From Bacteroidetes bacterium UBA7674 (lineage in GTDB: Bacteria; Bacteroidota; Bacteroidia; Chitinophagales; Chitinophagaceae): 64,000 nt of DNA. This document shows positions 51,133 through 57,803 of the stretch, piece by piece. Every line of letters begins with the position of its first letter. Within the stretch, counting starts at the first letter, position 1. The position numbers and the translations under genes are program-made. The notes beneath the pieces are model-generated. The model searched no databases and was not told the origin of the DNA. It saw only the letters and a program-made list of their open reading frames with translations. The DNA lies in assembly GCA_002483105.1 (NCBI GenBank), contig DLHG01000015.1:442197-506196 (forward strand). The letters run 5' to 3'.

Positions 51133-52089
51133 ATGCAGTTCCTGGATTTTGAAAAACCTATTGAAGAATTGTTTGGCCAGATAACGAAGCTGAAGGATAT
51201 GTCCGCCAAAAATTCGTCAGTTGATGTGAGTGGAAGTATTCGTGAGCTGGAGGAAGCCATTGAGAAGACACGCAGCACTATATATAGCAACCTCACCCCG
51301 TGGCAGCGCGTACAGCTGAGCCGCCACCCTGAGCGCCCTTATACACTGTACTATATTGAGAAGATATTCAACAACTTTACCGAACTATATGGCGACCGCC
51401 AGGTAAAGGACGATAAAGCCATGATAGGCGGTATGGCTATGCTGGACGATATGCCGGTAATGGTAATAGGTCAGCAGAAAGGTATCAATACCAAGATGCG
51501 CCAGATGCGCAACTTCGGTATGGCTAACCCGGAAGGCTATCGTAAAGCCCTGCGCCTGATGAAAATGGCGGAAAAGTTCGGCCACCCGATCGTTACACTG
51601 ATAGATACTCCCGGTGCTTACCCGGGACTGGAAGCTGAGGAACGCGGACAAGGTGAGGCCATAGCCCGCAACCTGTTCGAAATGGTGAACATGAAAGTGC
51701 CCGTTATCTGCATCATTATAGGTGAAGGTGCATCGGGCGGTGCATTGGGTATAGGTATTGGTGATAAAGTAGTGATGCTGGAAAATACCTGGTACACTGT
51801 TATCTCCCCCGAGTCTTGCTCTTCTATCCTCTGGCGCAGCTGGAATTTCAAAGAACAAGCAGCAGAACAACTGAAGCTGACCTCTGTTGACATGAAAGGC
51901 TTCGGACTGGTGGATGATGTATTGCCGGAGCCTGTAGGTGGTGCTCATGCCGACCCGGAAGGAATGGCAGCTACTATCAAAAAATATTTATTAGAAACAA
52001 TTCCTGCCTTGCAAAAGAAAGGTGAGGAAAAAAGAATAGAAGAACGCATTGAGAAATTCTCAGGCATGGGCTTCTATGATGAAGAGTAA
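51133..52089 (+). CDS. accA: Acetyl-CoA carboxylase, carboxyltransferase subunit alpha
   Basis: The frame extends to 50998, but the -7 box at 51107-51114 and the family N-terminus (MQFLDFEKPIEELFGQI) place the start at 51133, giving 318 residues, the usual length. Signatures: YGDRQVKDDKAMIGG, the substrate-binding GQQKGINTK, FGHPIVTLIDTPGAYPGLEAEERG and IIGEGASGGALGIGIGD. With AccD it moves carboxyl groups from biotin to acetyl-CoA for fatty acid synthesis. dapA follows after a word-repeat element. Confidence 0.95.
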   Translation: MQFLDFEKPIEELFGQITKLKDMSAKNSSVDVSGSIRELEEAIEKTRSTIYSNLTPWQRVQLSRHPERPYTLYYIEKIFNNFTELYGDRQVKDDKAMIGGMAMLDDMPVMVIGQQKGINTKMRQMRNFGMANPEGYRKALRLMKMAEKFGHPIVTLIDTPGAYPGLEAEERGQGEAIARNLFEMVNMKVPVICIIIGEGASGGALGIGIGDKVVMLENTWYTVISPESCSSILWRSWNFKEQAAEQLKLTSVDMKGFGLVDDVLPEPVGGAHADPEGMAATIKKYLLETIPALQKKGEEKRIEERIEKFSGMGFYDEE

Positions 52090-52095
52090 ACCCGA

Positions 52096-52158
52096 TGCTC
52101 GTTTCTCGATACTCGATATTGGATACTCGATGTTTTTGAATTTTGATTTTTGAATTTA
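52096..52158 (+). repeat. Intergenic word-repeat element C (accA-dapA)
   Basis: First half: CTCGTTTCTCGATACTCGAT and ATTGGATACTCGATG. Second half: TTTTTGAATTTTGATTTTTG then AATTT. Same two-part layout and orientation as elements A and B, but followed by 44 further nt before dapA. Confidence 0.7.
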
Positions 52159-52202
52159 GCGCAGCGTTCTCATTGAGCAAAGCGAAATAATTTTGAATTA
52201 AC

Positions 52203-53081
52203 ATGGCTCATATTTTCCGTGGTACAGGTGTGGCGTTGGTAACACCTTTTAATGCTGATGGTTCAGTTGACTTTTCCTCATTGGAAAAGCTGGTGAACCA
52301 TGTGATAGAAAATGGTGTCAACTACCTCGTTGCCCTAGGCACTACCGCGGAAACCCCTACCCTGACTGCTGATGAGAAGAAAGAAGTATTAGCGCACATC
52401 ATCAAGTTCTGCAACAAACGTGTACCTGTCGTCTGCGGTATAGGCAGCAACAACACTGCTGAAGTACTACATGCGCTCAAGACCTACGATCTCTCAGGAG
52501 TAGCAGGTATACTGAGCGTAGTGCCTTACTACAACAAGCCAACACAAGAAGGTTTATACCAACACTTCAAAGCGATAGCATCTGCTACCGATAAGCCGAT
52601 CATACTCTATAATGTGCCCGGACGCACGGTGACGAATATGTTGCCTGCAACTACCCTTCGCCTGGCAAAAGAATTCAAGAACATCGTTGCCGTAAAAGAA
52701 GCTGTTGGGCAAATGCCACAGTGCATGGAATTGGTGCAGGGCAAGCCGGAAGGTTTTGCAGTACTCTCCGGTGATGACGACCTGGTATTACCACAACTGG
52801 CGCTTGGTATGGACGGCGTTATCTCGGTAGCTGCCAACTGCTTCACCAAAGATTTCACCGACATGGTGAACAGCGGCCTGAACGGCGACTTTGACACCGC
52901 CCGCAAACTGCATTACAAACTACTGAAAGGTATCGGCCTGCTGTTCGTAGATGGTAATCCTCCGGGAGTAAAATATGTACTGAGTTGCATGAGCATCTGC
53001 GGAAACAATCTGCGCCTGCCTGTAGTGCCAGTGAGTGAAGGACTTGCGGAGAAGATACGTGAGTATTTGAAGGTGTTGTAA
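52203..53081 (+). CDS. dapA: 4-hydroxy-tetrahydrodipicolinate synthase
   Basis: 292 residues, TIM barrel. It condenses pyruvate with aspartate semialdehyde, the first committed step to lysine and diaminopimelate. Visible are GTTAETPTL, the YYNKPTQEGLYQHF helix, the catalytic Tyr in IILYNVPGRT and the Schiff-base Lys K165 in VAVKEAVG. The lysine pathway partner genes are not in the window. It is probably co-transcribed with accA. Confidence 0.95.
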   Translation: MAHIFRGTGVALVTPFNADGSVDFSSLEKLVNHVIENGVNYLVALGTTAETPTLTADEKKEVLAHIIKFCNKRVPVVCGIGSNNTAEVLHALKTYDLSGVAGILSVVPYYNKPTQEGLYQHFKAIASATDKPIILYNVPGRTVTNMLPATTLRLAKEFKNIVAVKEAVGQMPQCMELVQGKPEGFAVLSGDDDLVLPQLALGMDGVISVAANCFTKDFTDMVNSGLNGDFDTARKLHYKLLKGIGLLFVDGNPPGVKYVLSCMSICGNNLRLPVVPVSEGLAEKIREYLKVL

Positions 53082-53104
53082 TCACTCTCTAACCAACGAA
53101 TAAG

Positions 53105-53563
53105 TTGACCACACCCAATATATCTGATATTATTGCTCAAATTGAACATCTGATGTATGGGTTCAATTTTGAAGTCTGCTTAGGTGTAGACCTATTCGAA
53201 GGCTGCACTATTGAGGACTTTAAAACAGCCCTAAAGAAAAAGTACCCTAGTGTAGACCTCAATTATATACAACACCTCGTTCCAATCGACAAAGAAGAAT
53301 TAATTGCCGACATAAAAGACAAACTAAACTATAGAGGCGATTCCCATGCAGGCTTGTCATTATCTAAAGAGAAAGAAACTTCATTACTAGAATTACAAGC
53401 AAGCTTAATAACCTATATAAATAGGTTTCTCGATGGAAGTAAAAGCTATTCTTGTCCATTTGACGAAAGCGCAATTCCTGGTTATCCTGTATTCTGGAAT
53501 TACTGTTATGCAGTATTCTCTAACAATAGTATAATGTTCACTTACGGTTCCGCGTCGGATTAA
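53105..53563 (+). CDS. Orphan AT-rich protein of unknown function
   Basis: 152 residues from a TTG start, 24 bp after dapA. No signal or membrane segment. The C-terminal part (GYPVFWNYCYAVFSNNSIMF then TYGSASD) is aromatic-rich and looks like a compact domain. No family recognised. Base composition is clearly AT-richer than the flanking dapA and accA genes, hinting at recent acquisition. Its stop lies 1 bp from the stop of the convergent DinB gene. Confidence 0.55.
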   Translation: MTTPNISDIIAQIEHLMYGFNFEVCLGVDLFEGCTIEDFKTALKKKYPSVDLNYIQHLVPIDKEELIADIKDKLNYRGDSHAGLSLSKEKETSLLELQASLITYINRFLDGSKSYSCPFDESAIPGYPVFWNYCYAVFSNNSIMFTYGSASD

Positions 53564-53564
53564 T

Positions 53565-54086
53565 CTACATTTCTAAGTTTTTCTTTGTTTGCTCCAAATG
53601 ATGTGTCGGGTGATACGACATGAGGCAGAAGAATTCTCTGATCGATAATTTTCCTAAGAATGGATGTGGTAATACCAGTGTATCCAATTCCTCTTCCGAA
53701 TAGGTAGCCACCTGTTGTTGAATTGTGCCAAGTATAGTGAGCAACTTATCTGTGAACTCTTCTCTTTGGCTTAACGGCACATTCTGCGGAAGAAATTGCT
53801 CAGGGGCTTTTCCTCCGGTAGCCAGTCCTTTCTTGTATGTTTCTATCACCTCATTATACGACATCGTAGGGCGCCCAATGTTGCCGAACTTGTTCTGAAT
53901 GTATTCTTTAGAACCAAGCGCCTGGCTGATAGGAACCAGGGTGAGATAGACGTGTGCGAGTTGCTGACCGGGTGTCCATTTGCCATTGGCCGTATGTAGG
54001 AATTTTTCATCAGGCAATGAGTTGATGTATTCTGAGAGGTCTTTGTGGTTCTGATAAAATGAATCCATCAATTGCTTTGTTGTCAT
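53565..54086 (-). CDS. DinB-family protein
   Basis: 173 residues, four-helix bundle. The family's metal-binding His residues are visible in WTPGQQLAHVYLTL and near the C-terminus in LMSYHPTHHLEQTK. DinB proteins often act as thiol-dependent S-transferases or have unknown function, and are common in multiple copies in Bacteroidota. Single gene, convergent with the AT-rich orphan. Confidence 0.85.
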   Translation of the reverse strand: MTTKQLMDSFYQNHKDLSEYINSLPDEKFLHTANGKWTPGQQLAHVYLTLVPISQALGSKEYIQNKFGNIGRPTMSYNEVIETYKKGLATGGKAPEQFLPQNVPLSQREEFTDKLLTILGTIQQQVATYSEEELDTLVLPHPFLGKLSIREFFCLMSYHPTHHLEQTKKNLEM

Positions 54087-54192
54087 AAAATATCCTTTTG
54101 TAAATACACTCTAAAATAAACATTCCTTTCGCATGGCATTAAGTCTCTAATCCATTTTTACTATTTTAGGCATAGCGAATAACAATTCACAC

Positions 54193-54567
54193 ATGAAAAA
54201 GCTCCTCAACATCCTGCTTATACTCACCTCGCTAATCGGTTACTTAGAATGGGGCAAGGACCATCACATGTTCCTGTTCCAGATGGAGTATGAAATCTTC
54301 TTTCACACGCCTGATAAAGATGCCATGGTACATCCTGCTGTGCTCATTCCATTGCTGGGGCAACTGATCCTATTGTTTACTGTATTTCAAAAGACACCTT
54401 CTAAGGCGCTTACTTTTATAGGGCTTATCAGCTTAAGTGTGCTGCTGCTCTTCCTGTTCTTTATCGGGGCAACGAGTGGTAATATAAAAATACTGCTCTC
54501 TACTATTCCTTTTATTGTGACGGGGATATTCGTGGTGAGAGCGCATAGGAATAGGAAAGTTAGTTAA
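54193..54567 (+). CDS. Small integral membrane protein of unknown function
   Basis: 124 residues, four hydrophobic segments (about 3-18, 47-66, 72-92, 96-117). A short polar loop after the first (WGKDHHMFLFQMEYEIFFH) contains several His, Glu and aromatic residues. No family recognised. The start is the ATG at 54193; no -7 box was found close upstream. A strong hairpin follows 23 nt after the stop. Confidence 0.65.
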   Translation: MKKLLNILLILTSLIGYLEWGKDHHMFLFQMEYEIFFHTPDKDAMVHPAVLIPLLGQLILLFTVFQKTPSKALTFIGLISLSVLLLFLFFIGATSGNIKILLSTIPFIVTGIFVVRAHRNRKVS

Positions 54568-54590
54568 ACACTGTGCGAGTCACCCACCCC

Positions 54591-54620
54591 GCCTAATCCC
54601 GCTGAAGGGCGGGATTAGGC
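54591..54620. terminator. Hairpin after the membrane protein gene
   Basis: Perfect 12-bp stem GCCTAATCCCGC/GCGGGATTAGGC with loop TGAAGG. There is no T-run, so termination is uncertain; it may be a dispersed GC-rich intergenic element. Confidence 0.5.
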
Positions 54621-54663
54621 ATCCCTCCCTGCCAGGAGGGGAGTCCAATTATTCTAGTTCTAC

Positions 54664-54768
54664 TTTATTGCAGACTTGTGCAACGTCTGTGCGAACTTGT
54701 GCTGTGTCTGTGCAGACTTAAGCTGCGTCTGTGCAAGTTTATGCTATGTCTGTGCAGCGTAGTGCAGG
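54664..54768. repeat. Tandem array 1: five units of 21 bp
   Basis: The word GTCTGTGC begins at 54685, 54706, 54727 and 54748, exactly 21 bp apart; a degenerate unit precedes at 54664. Between the words lies a 13-nt segment of the pattern (A/G)(A/G)(A/G)CTTGTGCTGT. Units differ at several positions. Confidence 0.85.
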
Positions 54769-54857
54769 GTTGATTTTCGTTAGATTAGCCGTGGTAGCTG
54801 GTTTGGGCAATTTGGACTCGGTTTGCTTCTAGTAGTTTTATGTTCTATTTATTTTTA

Positions 54858-55036
54858 CTTCACTTTTGGTCAAGTAATGCGGGCTGAAAGTCAAGTCTGG
54901 CAAGGGGTCACTCTTTTTTGTTTCAGTTTTGCTGCTTTTTGCTTCACTTTTACTTCACTTTTGTTTCATGTCATTTCACTTTTGCTTCCGGTTGTTTCAG
55001 TTTTGCTTCCGGTCATTTCACTTTTGTTTCCCGGAC
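54858..55036. repeat. Tandem array 2: degenerate 21-bp units
   Basis: The word [CT]TTCA[CG]TTTT[GA] begins at 54858, 54921, 54942, 54974, 54995 and 55016; spacings are 63, 21, 32 (an extra copy at 54953 accounts for 11 and 21), 21 and 21. The last three units carry GCTTCCGGT between words. Unrelated in sequence to array 1. Confidence 0.8.
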
Positions 55037-55185
55037 CTTTTTCTGATGGCCTGAAATGCATTACTATGGCGGATTTCGGGCATTGTAAAGGTACGAAATG
55101 TATACCTACAGGGGCGAAGAACATATCCACAATATTTTTAACTACTTTGTAGTTTGAATTACAAACCCTGATAGGTACAGGTATT

Positions 55186-56019
55186 ATGAAGCATGTACTA
55201 ATGATATTGACGTTTGCCATTCTGTGCTGCACGGCGCAGGGACAAACTGTTGATACTTTCGAGGTGCGTTTTAACCTGAATGATCCTAAGCTTACGGATA
55301 AGTCAAAAGTGTATATAGACCAGCTTTTGTCTAAGTATAAGATAAGTCGTGGACAGAAGCTGATCATACTTGGATATGCTGACCACCTGGGAAGTGAGAA
55401 TGATAATATGACGCTCTCCGGAAAAAGGGCTGCCAATGTGAAGGACCACCTTGCAGCATCAGGATACAAGGATGAGGAGATCAGTGTATGTATTGGTAAG
55501 GGGGAAATAGCCAATAACACAACGCACAAAGCAGGTATACCCGACGACCGGAAAGTACTGATCATTATAGACAGGGGGAAGGCACCTGCAACCACTAGTG
55601 GCGCGAAAAAAGGCACTCCCCTGTTTGATATCTCCGCGCTGAAGGAAGATGATGTGGTGCCGCTCGACCGTGTCTTCTTTGAGGCGGGCAGCTATAAGAT
55701 CAGTGAGCAGTCTTACTTTGAGCTGAGCAAGCTCGCTACTTTCCTGAGAAACAACCCATCTGTGCATGTTCAGGTAGAAGGACATATGTGTTGCTCCAAA
55801 CTTATGCCCAATGATATACCCGTAGCCGACACGGGCGTTAATAGCCTGTCAGGAAAAAGGGCCAGGGCCATCTACGACTTCCTGGTAGTAAACGGAGTTG
55901 ACGCGGAGCGGATGAAGTATGTGGGCCATGGCACCACGCGTCCGTTCGTGACGCCGGAGATAACACCGGATGATGAGGCAAAGAACAGGCGGGTGGGGAT
56001 AAGAGTGTTGAGGAAGTGA
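55186..56019 (+). CDS. Tandem OmpA-like peptidoglycan-binding protein
   Basis: 277 residues. Signal peptide MKHVLMILTFAILCCTAQGQ. Two OmpA-like domains follow, about 25-130 (FEVRFNLNDPKLT, LIILGYADHLG, LSGKRAANVKDHL) and 155-277 (DRVFFEAGSYKISE, HVQVEGHMCC, LSGKRARAIYDFL, AKNRRVGIRVL). The second has the peptidoglycan-binding NRRV motif; in the first the equivalent is DDRKVLI, lacking the Asn-Arg pair, so only the second may bind peptidoglycan well. There is no barrel domain. Long repeat-filled upstream region. Confidence 0.82.
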   Translation: MKHVLMILTFAILCCTAQGQTVDTFEVRFNLNDPKLTDKSKVYIDQLLSKYKISRGQKLIILGYADHLGSENDNMTLSGKRAANVKDHLAASGYKDEEISVCIGKGEIANNTTHKAGIPDDRKVLIIIDRGKAPATTSGAKKGTPLFDISALKEDDVVPLDRVFFEAGSYKISEQSYFELSKLATFLRNNPSVHVQVEGHMCCSKLMPNDIPVADTGVNSLSGKRARAIYDFLVVNGVDAERMKYVGHGTTRPFVTPEITPDDEAKNRRVGIRVLRK

Positions 56020-56252
56020 AAAATAAATGTGCACCGTTTGCCCCCGCGTAATTCTACCATTTTGCTGATATCACGAAAATGGTCAGAAACCACTTCCGAA
56101 GCGTAGCTCAGCCTAACAACAACGTGGGGCAGCATGACAATACTAAGCAGAAGATTATCACCCCGCTTCTGAACAAATCGAGTCCTCCGGCTGTTTAAGC
56201 TATAGCAATGATCGGCACACAAATACTGACAATACTTATACAATTATCACAT

Positions 56253-56270
56253 ATTAACCTTATGGTTAAT
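56253..56270. promoter_or_regulatory. Palindrome ATTAACC/GGTTAAT upstream of the ahcY promoter box
   Basis: Two perfect 7-bp arms with a TTAT spacer, ending 14 nt before the -7 box, thus covering the -33 region. It is a candidate operator. Confidence 0.55.
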
Positions 56271-56284
56271 AGTAGGAGATTATG

Positions 56285-56292
56285 TACCTTTG
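56285..56292 (+). promoter_or_regulatory. -7 box TACCTTTG for ahcY
   Basis: TACCTTTG ends 36 nt before the ahcY ATG. Confidence 0.6.
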
Positions 56293-56328
56293 CCTCCACA
56301 AATTTTTAAAATAAATCAATAGTATATC

Positions 56329-57657
56329 ATGAGTACAGCAACTCGCTCTCAAATTGACTTTAAACTGCCTTATAAAGTGGCAGACATTAGCCTGGCTGAA
56401 TGGGGTCGTAAGGAAATTAAACTGGCTGAAGCAGAAATGCCGGGCCTGATGGCTATCCGTGCCGAATACGGACCGTCTCAACCACTGAAAGGTGCGCGCA
56501 TAGCAGGTTGCCTGCACATGACCATCCAGACAGCGGTATTGATAGAAACATTAACTGCACTGGGAGCTGAGGTTCGCTGGAGCTCTTGTAATATATTCTC
56601 TACGCAGGACCACGCTGCTGCTGCAATCGCTGCAACTGGTATTGGTGTTTTTGCATGGAAAGGCCAATCACAAGCAGAAGCTGACTGGTGCATCGAGCAG
56701 ACTTTATTCTTTGGTGGTGAAGACCGTCCGCTGAATATGATCCTTGATGATGGTGGTGACCTGACGAACATCGTTCTGGACAACTACACTGAACTGGTTC
56801 AGCATATAAAAGGCCTGAGTGAAGAAACTACTACAGGTGTTCACCGTCTTTACGAGCGTATGCAGAAAGGTACTCTACCAATGCCTGCTATCAACGTAAA
56901 CGACTCTGTTACTAAGTCTAAGTTCGATAACAAGTACGGTTGTAAAGAATCACTGGTGGATTCTATCCGTCGTGCTACCGACGTAATGATGGCCGGTAAG
57001 GTTGCAGTTGTTGGTGGTTATGGCGACGTAGGTAAAGGTTCTGCTGAGTCTCTGCGTGGTGCAGGTGCCCGTGTTATCGTTACCGAGATCGATCCTATCT
57101 GCGCACTGCAAGCTGCAATGGACGGATTTGAAGTAAAGAAAATGATAGATGCAGTGAAAGAAGCTGATATCATCGTTACTGCTTCAGGCTGCCGTGACCT
57201 GATCACTGAAGCGCACTTCCGTGCTATGAAGGATAAGGCTATCGTTTGTAACATCGGCCACTTCGATATCGAAATAGATATGGCTTGGTTGAACAGCGCT
57301 TATGGTTCTACTAAGGATACTATCAAGCCACAAGTTGACCTGTATAGCATAGATGGTAAGGAAGTTATCGTGTTGGCAGAAGGTCGCCTGGTGAACCTGG
57401 GTTGCGCTACTGGTCACCCTAGCTTCGTGATGAGTAACTCATTCTCTAACCAAACGCTGGCGCAAATAGAGCTATGGAACAACCACAGCAACTACGAGAA
57501 CAAAGTATACGTTCTGCCTAAGCACCTGGATGAGAAAGTTGCCCGCCTGCACCTTGCTAAAATTGGCGTGGTACTGGAAGAACTGACTACAGCACAATCT
57601 GAATACTTAGGTATCTCTAAGGAAGGTCCTTTCAAACCGGAAATGTATCGTTACTAG
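56329..57657 (+). CDS. ahcY: Adenosylhomocysteinase
   Basis: 442 residues. It hydrolyses S-adenosylhomocysteine to homocysteine and adenosine, keeping methylation reactions going. Signatures: CLHMTIQTAVLIETL, SSCNIFSTQDHAAA, the NAD-binding VVGGYGDVGKGSAESLRG and the C-terminal GHPSFVMSNSFSNQTLA with final KPEMYRY (the usual KPDHYRY end). Codons are strongly biased to preferred T-ending forms, in line with high expression. Its product homocysteine is the substrate of MetH, encoded at 61.4-64 kb. Confidence 0.97.
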   Translation: MSTATRSQIDFKLPYKVADISLAEWGRKEIKLAEAEMPGLMAIRAEYGPSQPLKGARIAGCLHMTIQTAVLIETLTALGAEVRWSSCNIFSTQDHAAAAIAATGIGVFAWKGQSQAEADWCIEQTLFFGGEDRPLNMILDDGGDLTNIVLDNYTELVQHIKGLSEETTTGVHRLYERMQKGTLPMPAINVNDSVTKSKFDNKYGCKESLVDSIRRATDVMMAGKVAVVGGYGDVGKGSAESLRGAGARVIVTEIDPICALQAAMDGFEVKKMIDAVKEADIIVTASGCRDLITEAHFRAMKDKAIVCNIGHFDIEIDMAWLNSAYGSTKDTIKPQVDLYSIDGKEVIVLAEGRLVNLGCATGHPSFVMSNSFSNQTLAQIELWNNHSNYENKVYVLPKHLDEKVARLHLAKIGVVLEELTTAQSEYLGISKEGPFKPEMYRY

Positions 57658-57680
57658 TAAATTGATAATCAACATTATAC

Positions 57681-57716
57681 AATCCCCTTCTGTTTTACAG
57701 AGGGGGATTTTTTATT
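57681..57716 (+). terminator. Terminator of ahcY
   Basis: Stem AATCCCCTTCTGT with ACAGAGGGGGATT (one G-T pair), short T loop, then a T-run. Confidence 0.9.
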
Positions 57717-57803
57717 TTATGACGTAAAAACATTACAAATCGTTGCGATTGATCATTCATTAGATTATTTTCACACGCATTGAAATGCTATAAAATACGC
57801 CAT

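Larger units (their letters stand above)
54568..55185. other. 618-bp gene desert with hairpin and two 21-bp-period arrays
   Basis: No credible coding region. It holds a GC-rich hairpin (54591-54620), a second small stem CCTCC/GGAGG (about 54624-54638), a GTCTGTGC array (54664-54768) and a TTTCACTTTTG array (54858-55036). Open frames here on either strand are products of the repeats. No TAnnTTTG box was found before the OmpA gene. Confidence 0.75.
56020..56328. other. Intergenic region before ahcY
   Basis: Contains an inverted repeat ACCATTTT/AAAATGGT (56056-56083, 12-nt spacer) that may end the OmpA transcript, a palindrome (56253-56270) and the ahcY -7 box. The predicted leader of about 30 nt is too short for a SAH riboswitch. 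Nothing coding is seen on either strand. Confidence 0.6.

Noticed and set aside
54664..55036. CRISPR array
   Set aside because: Units are contiguous and degenerate with no unique spacers, and no cas genes are present.
54823..55152. Plus-strand open frame of 109 codons through repeat array 2
   Set aside because: The frame is open because 21 bp is a multiple of three. The translation is a monotonous Leu/Val/Phe repeat with no start signal or family.
55146..55168. GTTTG/CAAAC inverted repeat as operator of the OmpA gene
   Set aside because: Arms of only 5 bp in AT-rich sequence; not distinguishable from chance.
54966..55616. Minus-strand open frame opposite the OmpA gene
   Set aside because: It is the antisense of a clear OmpA-domain gene, and its end runs into array 2.
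55872..56243. Minus-strand open frame covering the OmpA end and the ahcY upstream region
   Set aside because: Cys- and His-rich low-quality translation, half of it antisense to OmpA, no promoter box or start context.
56292..56328. SAH riboswitch before ahcY
   Set aside because: The predicted leader of about 30 nt is too short for the aptamer and no matching stems are seen.
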